Below, piece by piece: positions 1-10,765 of a stretch of 64,000 nt of DNA. This DNA comes from Elymus sibiricus (lineage: Eukaryota > Streptophyta > Magnoliopsida > Poales > Poaceae). The stretch is taken from positions 243,368,866 to 243,432,865 of the forward strand of contig CM077676.1 of NCBI GenBank assembly GCA_039707655.1. The letters run 5' to 3'. Both the position numbers and the translations under genes were made by a program. The notes below the pieces were generated by a model. The model saw only the letters and a program-made list of their open reading frames with translations, searched no databases and was not told the DNA's origin. Positions within the stretch are counted from its first letter, which is position 1. Every line of letters starts with the position of its first letter.

Positions 1-2
1 AG

Positions 3-146
3 CTTGTTGGTGCCGGTGCATCAATGCCAGAGCGGGGTATGTCAGAAAATAATGTCTGGCCGAAGCAGGCTAATGGAGAATGGTTGGATCTGAAGCACAT
101 GACAAAGGGGGCACTGCGTCTATGGTCCATTAGAGGTATGGGGTAA
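3..146 (+). CDS. possible 3'-terminal exon of an unrecognised gene (partial at window edge)
   Basis: The frame starting at base 3 is open from the window edge for 47 codons and ends in TAA at 144-146. It contains WPKQANGEWLDLKHMTKGAL, whose amino-acid mix looks protein-like. The following AT-rich sequence resembles a 3' UTR. I do not recognise the family and the 5' part lies outside the window. An open frame this short can arise by chance, so this is a weak call. Confidence 0.25.
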   Translation, partial: LVGAGASMPERGMSENNVWPKQANGEWLDLKHMTKGALRLWSIRGMG

Positions 147-2643
147 CGCATGCAGATTCATATGAGGAGATCACGGGATAAATAAATAACAGCAAAATGT
201 GAGCAGCATGTGCAGGAGACCTCTGAGTTGTTGCCCTCATTTCTAGTGATGTTGGACTCGTACCAAATGTAAGTGCTAATGATTAGCATCATTCCTAATA
301 CATATTATGCCTTATAATTCCTCCATAGCATTTCCCTAGCAAGAAGCCATTAATTTGTTAATTGTAACTTGGTTCATATGTGTCAGTCGACATACAATGG
401 TTTTGTACATGTGTTGTAGGTGGTGCATATAATATTGAAGATCTATTCATGGTTACTGAATGGGTTTTATGAGATATAGAGGCTTTAGTACCTAGAATAA
501 TAAACTGACAAAAGTGCATGTCTTTCAGAAAATTACAATATGAACTGTTTTTGATAGTGTTAACATTCACACCCTCATAATCTAATAAGTATCCTTCTTA
601 CCATGGACATTGTCAACTACTGTTACTAAATCTTTGTAAATATCTTTCTTATCATGGATGTTGTCAAGTAGTTTTGCTGTATCAAATACATATAGTCTGC
701 CTTATTATTTAATTGATAAGCTACTAATGTACTAATTTTCTGGTTAACTTCCTTGTCCTCCTTGTTTTTGTTTCGCCTACTGATCTATTGGCACTTAACA
801 GGAACCTCTTCATTGTGTTAAAATATAAATTTCAGAAATTAGACACATTTCTAAAAATCTTGAAGTGTACACAATGATAAAATCAATCACATTTATATCT
901 TTTATATCAGGCATGTTTTGCTGCTTCTTTAATGTTTTAACACGGGGTCCACCTCATCATTCGTCCGTTCCTGTGCAATATATGTTAGACAAATTAGTTA
1001 GCGTTTGTTAGATATGAAGAGCATCTCAAGCCTATCATCATGCACAAATGTTCTTTCTACTGCATAGTTTTGCTTGCCAAAGGTGAGATTACTATCATTG
1101 AGCTTGAATCCAAAGGTAGATCGCCTTCCACATAGTTTTATAATCCGGCGCTTATTCAGATTACCCATCGACTGTGTTCAATAAGCTAGATGTACTATGC
1201 AATCTTTGCAGCCTCCTCATAAAATAAATTGCAGTTTGTAGTAGTTGTGTGGTCTCTAATTTGGAGTCAAGTATGATACCTACTGTACCATTCATGTTAG
1301 TCAAGAATAAATATAATATAATAGTTGTCCATATGAGTGATATGCTTACCTAGGTGTTACCCTTTCTTGATATATGCCACGACTCTTGAGATAATACCTG
1401 TCAGTTTTCTTGGTAGCAAGTTTGTGACAATCATCGCATGACATGTAGCACCATTGAATATTTTCTTGTAACTGATCTATTGCAGCTATTGTTGTGAACA
1501 TAAAATTCTAAAATATACCTAAAACTTAACGTTAGCATTGGAAGAAATTAAGAGATATAAATAAGTCAACTATGATTCCATTATAACTAAAATTGCAGGT
1601 CTTAGAGACTTGTTATCCAGGAAGAGTGATGATAGCATAGATTGGAACTAATGCAGTACCTGATTTGTACGATTTTCATGTCTCATTCTAGTAAGTTCTT
1701 GTAATGTTCTCCTCCTATAAAACATTTTGTTCTTCTAGTGTTTCTTGAGGACATGTATCTATCCCGATCATATTTGGTATAGTTTTTTCTCCTGAGTGCC
1801 TTTGCATATGTGGAGTAAATAAGAATAATTGATCTTTGCTTCAGCTTGAATTTGATGCGATTATACTTAAAATTTGATCACAGTCATTATAAATATAATC
1901 AGCGGTGCAAATTGTTTTGTTAACATTGACAGATGTGATGGATCGGTTGCCTTCTTGGACCTCGCATTGTTGTTGCCTTCTTAGACCTCACATTGTTGTT
2001 GCCTTCAAAACTATCTTGAAAAGCATTTATTTTTTATTGACAGTGCATGTATGAAAGTTTATTAGAAATTTAGATATTTTGCGGGAGATTAGAAATCAAG
2101 ACTTGTTCATTCAGATGGAAACATCTAAACACACATGGAGTCAGCAAAGATATTACCTAATTAAATTTGATGGCTTGTTATCTGCGTTCTTTTGATGCTG
2201 GGTGCCAAGACGTCACAGGAGCGTACTGGATGCATCGTGTCTTTGATCCTCCGACATGTCGGAAAGCATATTAAATAGGCTGCAGTCCTGCTTTCGATCT
2301 GCCGGGCGTCCGAGCGTCGCTTGTGTGTTGAAACCCACCATGCCTCAGCGCATGCATTGGGAGTTTTTCTCTCCTTCATGTGTTATGATGTCCTTGTGTA
2401 ATTGTGTCCATCTAGCTTGTAGATGCCTATGCTTGCAAGAATTGATCAGATTGTACTTTGCCTTTTAGACACGTGCACGTGATGGACTTGTATACATCTA
2501 TCTAGGCTGGTTGACTGGTTCTAGTACATGGATGTGTATGGCTATGAATCTCGGCCTGCATCGTACCTTCTTTTTGACCTGTATACAATCATATTGTTGT
2601 AATAGATAGGGCTTTGATTTTTTCCATATATAGACACGTGACG
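147..2643. other. AT-rich intergenic sequence without a supported gene
   Basis: This stretch has no open frame of convincing length or composition and no transposon termini I recognise. A small T-rich direct repeat (GTTGTTGCCTTCTTAGACCT-like) occurs near 1945-2005. It may be 3' UTR or intron of a gene outside the window, or diverged transposon sequence. Confidence 0.4.
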
Positions 2644-2985
2644 ATTTATGTGACCGCACGTATCCTACAAAAACTGTACACATTAGAGTTGTGCGTAACT
2701 TCTTTAAGCGTCTAATCTCAGCCGTTAAAATTATGATTAACAGAGCATATATTTTTAGCACATGTGGATGAATGTGGTGGCTTATTTTGCTCTTATTTTA
2801 ATTAAATAGACCGGATGTATGTGAGCGCACGTGTCCTAGAAAATCTGTACACATTATAGTTGTGCGTAACTTCTTTAAGCGTTTAATCTTAGCCGTTAAA
2901 ATTAAGATTAACAAAGCATATATTTTTACACATATGGACGAAGGTAGTGGCTTATTTTGCTCTTGTTTTAATTAAATAATAGATT
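2644..2985. repeat. 171-bp tandem duplication
   Basis: Two adjacent copies (about 2644-2814 and 2815-2985) share blocks such as GTTGTGCGTAACTTCTTTAA, AGCCGTTAAAATTA and GTGGCTTATTTTGCTCTT, offset by 171 bp. They differ by scattered substitutions and small indels, so the duplication is not recent. No coding capacity is apparent. Confidence 0.8.
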
Positions 2986-3318
2986 ACAACCCATTTGGTG
3001 TGCTAGCTCAAAATAAGTTTGTGCCTGCTGGCGGGCGCTAAGCACTTGGGTTCTGTAATGCACAATGAGCTTAAGGAGCCGGCGAGAGTGATGTTATTTC
3101 CCTTATTTGGGATTTGTTACAATATTTCTCTCTTAATTAAATAAATGACAAGCCATTTGCCTTGTTTCAAAGAAAATATGACAGGCACAGCCGAGTTGAA
3201 AAGGGCAACATCTAATTCCAGCTTACAAACTGTACAAAAGCACGAGGGTTAATTGTTCACCAGGTTTAGACTAAACGCAGATTGAAAAGGGCAACAACAT
3301 CTAACTGTAGCAGTGTTT
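2986..3318. other. intergenic sequence downstream of the F-box pseudogene
   Basis: No gene is seen here. This is the 3' flank of the minus-strand F-box remnant. AATAAA-like sequences read on the minus strand are common in such AT-rich DNA and I cannot choose a polyadenylation site. Confidence 0.3.
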
Positions 3319-5017
3319 TTAGCAGTCACAATCAAATGGATCGGTTAGATCCATAAAATGAACATCCCGGGTCGTAAAATTTAATGGAATATGACCACAA
3401 GATGATGTAAAAAGAAGACTGGCATGTTCAGAAGCCCATTTGTCCACCTGAAACTCCCTTTTTTTGCTCTTCGACATATCCATCTGTCAAAACTTTGTTG
3501 TTAATAAATTTAAGCCTGATGGACAATAGTGCCCTCGCATTCAGCAGGAAGAATGTGACAAATCTAGTGTTTGCATGGGTGGCTACATATCCTTCCAGCG
3601 TTATTGTCTTCAAACGAATGTCATGAGAACTGAGAAAATCCCGGTGCTTACGATGCCACCGATTGGTTATACCTTTTGTACCCCGTCCTGCTGTCTAAAT
3701 AGACATGAAGATTGAAAACAGTTAAGGTCTAAAAAAAGAGTATGTCGAAAGAGCAACAACTGAACGGTCAATTCTTGTACACTATATATGGGCTTCCAAT
3801 GTGCGTGAAATCATCACCTTTATATACAACTTCTCCAGACATGGAAAGCATCGCAACAAGCCAATAATCTTGTTCAGATCAAAAGTATTCATACTGATAT
3901 ATAAGATCTTGACAGAATCTAGCACCACTGATAGGCTATCCATGGACAAACTCTTCATTGAGCATAGAACATAATATTAGTACAAAAAGTGTACTCCAAG
4001 ATGATATAAAACTTATGCGCACAAATGAAAAATGCAGCTTATGATTACAAAAGTGTAGATGATAATATACAGTACCTGGATAACTGTGGAGCCAAACACC
4101 ATCTTGCAATGATCACGGAGATCATGAATTACACCCAAGGTCTCCAGTTTAGGCGCAGAGACGACAGTTATTTGCGAAGGTGAATAACAAGAATCAAGGA
4201 TCAACCTTTGAAGTGAAGGGGCATCTTCGATGATGAGCTCCCCTACGTCAAAAGAAATTTCAATTCTTACAAGGTTAGGCGACTTTATTCGGAGACAACC
4301 GATTTTAACTGTCAAAAGAAGCACCAAGCACTCCAGGGTAGGGCAACTGGATTGGATGATGCTGTGCAGTGAGGCCTCTGATATACGAACCACCACAAGT
4401 GAAAGTTTTTTGAGAAGTGGGAGTCGAAGCTCTTGTACCAGATTGTCTGGTAGTTTGCACAGGGCGAAGGTGGCGGTGTGGAGAGAGGAGGAAAACTGCG
4501 AGATGGACATCGGTGCTGAGGGCACAAGTACATGGCGTTCGGAATGTGGTATGTGATTTATGTGGGAATAGTACAACTCAAGCAGCTAGAGTTTTTCGAA
4601 TTCAGGGGATTTCAGCTAGGCGTCCACCGTGCAGGGCATGCACAGGTAGCATGCCGGGATGCAGAGGCGTTGAACGGAGCCCTGGTGGGAGGAGATGATG
4701 GCACCGGGGAGTTCAAAATCATTGAACAGAGATAGGCCACGACAGTCGAGATTAAGAGGCACAGCGCGGCATAGAGGGCGCCACCGAGATGCGAGGACTT
4801 GGGTGCGGCAGCACTCCTTGGTGGGAAGAAGCGAGATGATCTCCCCAAGGATGGCGTCTGGGAGATCGCTGATGTGGTCCGCCCGAGATTCTTTGGGTTC
4901 CTCAGATCCAGGGGGAGGCTCGCCGCTTCTCCCCGCGCTGCCGGGTGCGGGAACTACAACCGGCATCACCGCTGGCGGGAGCCTCATCTTCTTAACGATG
5001 GGGCCAGCCAACTCCAT
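3319..5017 (-). pseudogene. FBD-type F-box/LRR protein pseudogene, three exons
   Basis: Intact relatives are SCF ubiquitin-ligase substrate receptors: the F-box binds Skp1, and LRR plus FBD regions are thought to bind targets. The likely start is the ATG at 5015-5017; an in-frame ATG at 5287 lies in repetitive 5' sequence. Exon 1 (5017-4076) has the F-box at residues 47-90 (SDLPDAILGEIISLLP) and then leucine-rich repeats (LRLPLLKKLSLVVV). It ends CAG|GTACTG. Exon 2 (3952-3818) contains RCFPCLEKLYIK and ends AAG|GTGATG. Exon 3 (3694-3319) carries the FBD region and a C-terminus DPFDCDC. All joins are phase 0, giving about 484 codons, a normal length for the family. Three lesions are visible: TAG at 4616-4618 (codon 134), TAG at 4586-4588 (codon 144), and a +1 frameshift at a run of seven T (3459-3465). 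The conserved frame beyond each lesion suggests fairly recent loss, or sequencing error at the homopolymer. Confidence 0.85.
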
Positions 5018-5084
5018 TTTCCTTGCGGGCACCGCGTCGAGCTCACGGGTTTGAGCAGAGTAGCGAAAGACGAGCCTAGTTAAG

Positions 5085-5230
5085 GGGGGCTGGGGTTTTT
5101 TGTAGGAGTAAGGAAGAAGGCGAGCAGGGCTTTTCTGTAGGAGTGAGGAAGAAGGGGAGAGGGGGTTTTCTGTAGGAGTGAGGTGAGGAAGAAGGGGAGC
5201 GGGGGTTTTCTGTAGGAGCGAGCTGCAGTG
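5085..5230. repeat. tandem repeat in the 5' flank of the F-box pseudogene
   Basis: About three imperfect copies of a 40-50 bp unit containing TTTTCTGTAGGAGTGAGG and AAGAAGGGGAG lie upstream of the preferred start. They extend the F-box reading frame to an upstream ATG at 5287, but the repetitive proline/leucine-rich translation is unlike the protein family. I therefore treat this as untranslated leader or promoter. Confidence 0.7.
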
Positions 5231-5287
5231 AACAGTGAAGTGGGAGCGAGGATGAAGAAGGGGTTTTATGGGAGCGCCCCTCTTCAA

Positions 5288-5690
5288 GTAATATGGGCTT
5301 TTCCTACAAAAATATGGGCTTTAAGATGGATCGGCTCTTGTACTGGTCAGTCTTAACACTAGAGACAACCCATTAGAGACACTCTCCAGCTCTCCAGCTT
5401 ATGGTCCATTCGCAAAAAAAAAGACGCACTCCAGCTTATGGCTCCTGCAGTCTTGCTCGGTAACCTTTTTCAACTTGAAAAAAACTTATGGCTCCTCCTC
5501 GGGCCCGCTTGGCATCCACCAAATTAGAGAGTGCGGTAATGCATGCAGACACTCACACTGGTCGAAGCGCGGCACAAATGAGGCGTCAAATAACAGGCCC
5601 ACAATATAGATTCTAAATGTTCACACGCTAGTCAACATTCACATTAAACTAAGCTTCACAAGATACATTATGCATACTAGCTAACATTCA
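5288..5690. other. no gene seen; promoter-side flank of the F-box pseudogene
   Basis: The sequence contains two similar pieces ending CTTATGG (near 5400 and 5490) and short purine runs. No TATA box could be chosen with confidence. Confidence 0.3.
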
Positions 5691-5980
5691 CAAGCACATA
5701 TATAAGTTCAGCATGTTTATGCATCTCAATGATTCACCAGACTATAACCAAGACAAAGCTGTGAGAAGGTGTAGAAATCAAGAAAAAACGATCGATGCTT
5801 CTCTGAGCAAAGGGCCTCCCTACGCATTAATTTCATGGGCATGCTTCTTTCTTCTCAATGTTGAGTGCACTTTGAGCATGTTGGCAACTCCACAGCTAGC
5901 TCGCTGGCTCATCTTGCATTTGACGCTGACACATTGCAGCAAACAGAGGAGGCAATAGAGATCACTCAACATCAGACCAG

Positions 5981-6991
5981 TTTGTGCAGTTCCACTGAAA
6001 TCATCTTCATTGTCCTGAATGTGAAAAGATAGGAAACAATAGCTGTACTTAAACGGTGTTGCAAAACAGTAGCACATATCAATAGCTTGACATGACAAAA
6101 CATGATCATCTGGATGAAGGGGTACTGACCTGTGTGAGGAAGATTATCCATAATTTTATAAGTGGTTAGTTGATTTTCACCTTGGGGTCTCATCTCATGC
6201 CATGGAGGAAATTCGATCCAATCGATCAGTGCAATTCCTTTCGTCTGGCTGTAGAAAATTTGTCCAACTCACCCCAATATCTTTATTGTGCAGTTCCACT
6301 AAAATTATGCACCGCTGTTTGCACGACCCCTACTCGCCAGCCAGGCCATCTATGACTCGGTGTCTTTTATCTTGCATTGATGGGGCGGCTACACTGCTTG
6401 TTTGCTCCTCCACACATGACAAGCTCGTTCTACACTGTGATCAGCAAGTCAACGTAAGAATAAGCTTATTTCATCTTGCGTTGGTCATTCTACCTAGTTA
6501 CGAATGTAGGAATACCTCGAGCACCTAAGGTTAGCTGACAGCAGGTAGATGCAGCCATCTAATTTTGTGCGGTTCTACTAAAATTGTGGTTTGTGCTTCT
6601 GTTTGCACAAATAGAAACCACATGGAGATAGACAACCCTATTTGCAGAAATATGTGATAGGGTTATTTAAGCAGTGTCATTTTTTGCTGTGGCATATGAT
6701 TAACAACAGCATCTCATATGTTATCAATGGCATTACATTGACAGTATGAAAAAGTCCCATTAACTAAGAAGTGCCATCACATCAGATCAACACGAGCACT
6801 AGATTAACGGGGGCTTAGATTAACATGCACAACAATTGCATTATAACTCTGTGATGACAGTAGCACATGATCAGTAGCTACGTGCACGGTTAACAGGAAC
6901 GATGGTTCTAACAAAGGGTGATACGGAAAGGAGAAATACATCATCGTGTCAACCAAATGTGCAATTAAATTTCTGCAGTTCCACTGAGATG
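5981..6991. repeat. four dispersed copies of a TTTGTGCAGTTCCACTRAAAT motif
   Basis: Copies lie at about 5981-6001, 6285-6306, 6564-6585 and 6971-6991, roughly 300-400 bp apart and in the same orientation. On the minus strand each reads as a T-rich lead into AGTGGAACTGCACAA, like a repeated splice-acceptor/exon start. More copies occur at 21,474-21,784. Confidence 0.7.
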
Positions 6992-7829
6992 AAGCCATGT
7001 TACCGGCGTGAGATTTAAGTGTAACACCCCAAAGCACTCTTCATGGGAAATAAAGCAAGACAGAAGCATTTCATAAACGGTGGTGGCATTGCTTCAGTTT
7101 ATCAATGGCGATAGATTGATAGCAGCATTACTTAAGAGTGACATCACATTAACAGTGGCATTGTTTCATTTTACTAGATATTAGATTAATAGCTACAGTA
7201 AGGGCATATGGACAGGTGAGGCACAAGCATGTTTTACCTCCACTGAGGCATAAAGTGGTGAGGCAGAGGTGGTTGCCGAGAGTAGCAAACATGCAAGCTG
7301 AATGTCTGGATTTGTGCCATTTTTGTTCTCGTGATCTCGTCAGTGACCTTTTGCTACGTGACCACAGGAAATCTAGCTGTGCTCATTCTCAGTTGCATTG
7401 TCCACCCAGCACCCCCTCACTTTCTTTCCTTTTTCGACCAGGAGACCGGTCAGGCCAGAATCTTAATACTAGTACTTCCCCCACCCTTCGCCCCCACCCC
7501 ACTTTATTGCCCTTTTCAACAAAGAGATCGGTTTGTTAACCAGTATTTGCTACCCCGCCCACCCCAAAAAAAATTCCACATTCAACCAGGCCATCTATTT
7601 ATCTTCATGCATTACCTTTTTTCTTCTAATAGTAAAAATTTAGGTGGTGTCCGAGTGTTCGACAAGCCGACGCGGCTATCTAGATACATGGTGAGCTTTG
7701 GACTGAAGAATATCCACATGCAGGATGCAGCGACATGGGGAGCAAACCAAACTTGATGGGAAAAAAAGGATGCAGCGACGTGGGGAGCTGGCCCATTAGA
7801 AGAAGGCTGGTTCTAAAAGAAGTTATACC

Positions 7830-8160
7830 TCCGGTCGGCGGGATGTGGCGAGGCAGGCGGCGGGATCTGCCAACACGACGGCAGCGAGCAAGGGTGCGGA
7901 GGACCACCCACGCCGGCGCCAGGTCAGAGAAGACGGTGCGCGTCGGCTTCCTCCCTCGCCAACGGCGACCGCGTCAATGTTCCACCTCGTACCCTACCCA
8001 GCGGAAGGGATCCGGCCGGATCTGTGACCACCGGTGAGAAGAGAGAGAAACAGAGAGAGTGGACACCACCGTCTTCTTTAGATCTGGAGAGGGTGAGAGA
8101 GTGAGAAGAAGAGAGCAACCCTCACAAGCAAGTCCCAAAGCTCCAGCCTACATATATAGT
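7830..8160 (-). promoter_or_regulatory. putative GC-rich first exon and core promoter, block A
   Basis: Read on the minus strand, a TATATATG box (about 8150) precedes a GC-rich, CT-repeat-containing leader that ends near GGAG|GTATAAC (about 7828), a plausible splice donor. The paralogous segment at 22,100-22,440 keeps a TATA-like box and a donor (CAG|GTACAAC) at matching places. Their shared survival suggests a real transcription unit in the ancestor. The predicted protein is not conserved between the copies, so the exon may be untranslated. Confidence 0.4.
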
Positions 8161-8209
8161 GGAGTAATTTTTTTCCTCTCCGTAGCAATCGTTTTAAATT
8201 GAATACGCG

Positions 8210-8480
8210 CGGAGCCATCTTTTCATTTAACGTACTAGTAAAAAAACTCGATCAATAGCCGCGCCACCGCGTTCAGGTCGCACTTTGTATGGCTCACATG
8301 TGGTCCCAGACCCTACATTAAGTGGACAACTAGATGGGTCAAATTATCATAGCTGCCTCTTCGTGTGCAAATGCGCTCCAACGTGTACCCGCGCGTGTGC
8401 GTGAGGGAACGATCGAGTGCGTGTGTGCGCTTCTTCTCTTCGTGTGTGTGCGTCTATGTGTGTGTGTGTGTGTCTCTCTC
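8210..8480. repeat. promoter-like module, copy 1 of 3
   Basis: A segment of about 270 bp with landmarks CGCGCCACCGCGTTC, GTCAAATTATCA, GCTGCCTCTTCGT, GTGTACCCGCGCGTGTG and CTTCTCTTCGTG recurs at 19,560-19,835 and 22,490-22,745. It sits just upstream (minus-strand sense) of the putative first exon in the 8 kb and 22 kb copies, which suggests duplicated promoter DNA. Confidence 0.65.
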
Positions 8481-8537
8481 TCAGAGACAACGAGACACTG
8501 ACCTAGACAGAGATGGTGTGTACAAAAAGTCGCGAGC

Positions 8538-8568
<31 letters not shown>

Positions 8569-8575
8569 CGTGAGA
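8403..8575. repeat. GT/GC dinucleotide-rich microsatellite
   Basis: Runs of (GT)n at 8441-8475 and 8536-8570, interrupted by TCTCTC and GCGCGC, make this a compound simple repeat. Short open frames here on either strand are repeat artefacts. Confidence 0.9.
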
Positions 8576-8881
8576 GCGGACACGGATGCGGGAGGACGCC
8601 ATCCAACCATAGCCGCATACATTTTGACAACAGTTCGAACCAACAAGCCGAAATTCGTGCAAACACGCACGAATTTCATATAAACATGATGGATTTTCAT
8701 ATAAACATGACGGATATCATTACATTTACATCAACTAAGCGGTGCTAGTCCGGCTCTAGAGGTATAATTAATACCTAATCTAAATGGTCGCCGGCGGCTC
8801 CTTTTGTCTTCCTCATGTCCGGTAGCCCGATCACTGGACTGCTGGGAGCCCTGAAGGTATATGCTTCAGCGCAAAGGGCGG
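8576..8881. other. no gene seen; short unique stretch left of the Copia insertion
   Basis: A 20-bp direct repeat, TTTCATATAAACATGATGGA against TTTCATATAAACATGACGGA (about 8673 and 8695), is present. The last bases join across the Copia element to the minus-strand frame at 17,450-18,015. Confidence 0.5.
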
Positions 8882-8886
8882 CTCGC
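8882..8886. repeat. target-site duplication CTCGC, left copy
   Basis: CTCGC immediately precedes the left LTR and is repeated at 17,450-17,454 immediately after the right LTR. This is the 5-bp duplication expected from an LTR-retrotransposon integrase. Confidence 0.95.
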
Positions 8887-10644
8887 TGTTGGGGAACGTT
8901 GCATGGAAAACAAAACAAAATTCTACGCACACGCAAGATCTATCCATGGAGATGCATAGCTACGAGACGGGGAGTGTGTCTATGTACCCTCGTAGACCGT
9001 AAGCGAAAGCGTTAGAACAACGCGGTTGATGTCGTCGAACAACTTCACGATCCAACCGACCGAGTACCGAACGTACGGCACCTCCGCGTTCAGCACACGT
9101 TCAGCTCGGTGACGTCCTCGACTTCTTGATCCAGCAAGACGGTGAGGTAGTGGATGAGTTCCGGCAGCACGACGGCGTGGTGACGGTGATGGTGATGCTA
9201 TCTCCGCAGGGCTTCGCCCAAGCACTGCGAAAATATGACCGAGGGACGGAACTGTGGAGGGGGCGCCGCACACGGCTAAGACAATGTTGTGTTCTTGTTT
9301 GGGGCGCCCCCTCTCCTCTATTTATATATGTGTAGGGGCTTGGAGTAGAAGGAATAGTGCCACGTGAACAGTACCACGTGAATAGTACCATGTGAATAGT
9401 ACACACGTGGACTTGGACTCCAAAGTCCAATCATATTCCTACTAGGACTCTCTTTTTTTCCTTCCCTAGCTGCGTGGGCTTTTGAGGACTTGGTGCGCCT
9501 GGCCCAATAAGGCCAGGGCGCCTCCCCTTAGCCCATGCCAGCCCTTGGGACGTGGTGGACCCACTTGTGGACTTCCGGACCCCTCCGGAATCCTCCGAAA
9601 CCTTCTGGAAGCTTCCCGGTACAATACCAAAAAAACTGCACCTTTTTCCGGAACCCAAAATATGACTTCCCATATATAAATCTTTACCTCTCGACCATTC
9701 CGAGACTCCTCGTGACGTCCGGTATCTCATCCAGGACTCCGAACAATATTCGGTTACCAATTCACATAACTCATATAACACTATATCGTCAACGAACGTT
9801 AAGCGTGCGGACCCTACGGGTTCGGGAATGATGTAGACATGACTGAGACGCCTCTCCGGTCAATAACCAATAGCAGAACCTGGATGCTCATATTGGTTCC
9901 TACATATTCCACGAATATCTTATCGGTCGAACCGCAATGACAACATACGTAATTCCCTTTGTCCGTCGGTATGTTACTTGCCCGAGATTCGATCGTCGGT
10001 ATCTCCATACCTAGTTCAATCTCGTTACCGGCAAGTCTCTTTACTCGTTCCGTAATACATCATCCCGTAACTAACTCCTTAGTCACTTTGCTTGCAAGCT
10101 TCTTATGATGTGCATTACCGAGAGGGCCCAGAGATACCTCTCCGAAACACGGAGTGGCAAATCCCAGTCTCAATCCATGCCAACTCAACAGACACCTTCG
10201 GAGATACCTGTAGAGCATCTTTATGATCACCCAGTTACGTTGTGACGTTTGATAGCACACAAGGTATTCCTCCGGTATCCGGAAGTTGCATGATCTCATG
10301 GTCGGAGGAACATGTATTTGACATTCAAGAAATCAGTAGCAATAAACAGAACGATCATATGCTAAGCTAACAGATGGGTCTTGTCCATCACATCATTCCC
10401 CTAATGATGTGATCCCGTTATCAAATGACAACTCATGTCTATGGTTAGGAAACCTTAACCATCTTTGATCAACGAGCTAGTCTAGTAGAGGCTCACTAGG
10501 GACACGGTATTTGTTTATGTATTCACACATGTATTTAAGTTTCCGGTCAATACAATTCTAGCATGAATAATAAACCTTTATCATGAAAAAGGAAATATAA
10601 AATAATAACAACTTTATTATTGCCTCTAGGGCATATTTCCATCA
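8887..10644 (-). repeat. 3' LTR of the Copia element
   Basis: The left LTR begins TGTTGGGGAACG and ends CATATTTCCATCA on the plus strand, so its inverted termini are TG...CA. It matches the right LTR base for base apart from scattered differences, for example CAAAACAAAA against CAAAAAAAA near the left edge. Confidence 0.95.
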
Positions 10645-10657
10645 GTCTCCCACTTGC
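10645..10657 (-). promoter_or_regulatory. polypurine tract of the Copia element
   Basis: On the element's strand the bases next to the 3' LTR read CAAGTGGGAGAC, the purine-rich primer site for plus-strand DNA synthesis in this family. Confidence 0.8.
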
Positions 10658-10658
10658 A

Positions 10659-10765
10659 CTAGAGTCAATAATCTAGTTCACATCGCCATGTGATTAACAC
10701 CCAAGAGTTCACTAGAGTCAATAATCTAGTTCACATCACCATGTGATTAACACTCAAAGAGTTCT
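10659..10765. repeat. 53-bp tandem duplication beside the polypurine tract
   Basis: CTAGAGTCAATAATCTAG begins at 10,659 and again at 10,712, and the following CATGTGATTAACAC is also duplicated. Period 53 bp with a few differences. Confidence 0.9.

Larger units (their letters stand above)
5700..8160. repeat. duplicated block A (diverged counterpart at about 21,230-22,440)
   Basis: Matching landmarks appear in the same order in both blocks. These include GTGAGAAGGTGTAGAAAT against GTGAGAAGGTCTACAAAT, several copies of TTTGTGCAGTTCCACT, ATCCACATGCAGGAT, GGGATCTGC followed by GGCAGCGAGCAAGG, and CAAGCAAG near the GC-rich end. The two blocks differ in length and by many substitutions. No continuous protein frame is shared. 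On the minus strand the block looks like a GC-rich first exon (about 8160-7830) followed by AT-rich intron-like DNA, so it may be a decayed or non-coding gene duplicate. The family is unknown to me. Confidence 0.6.

Noticed and set aside
8339..8700. Several overlapping open frames over the GT/GC repeats
   Set aside because: They consist of His-Thr or Val-Cys dipeptide repeats produced by the microsatellite, on both strands and in several frames.
9431..9831. Open frames of 65-116 codons within the Copia LTRs (duplicated at 16,236-16,636)
   Set aside because: They are identical in both LTRs, lie outside gag-pol, and overlap on opposite strands; they are shadows of LTR sequence.
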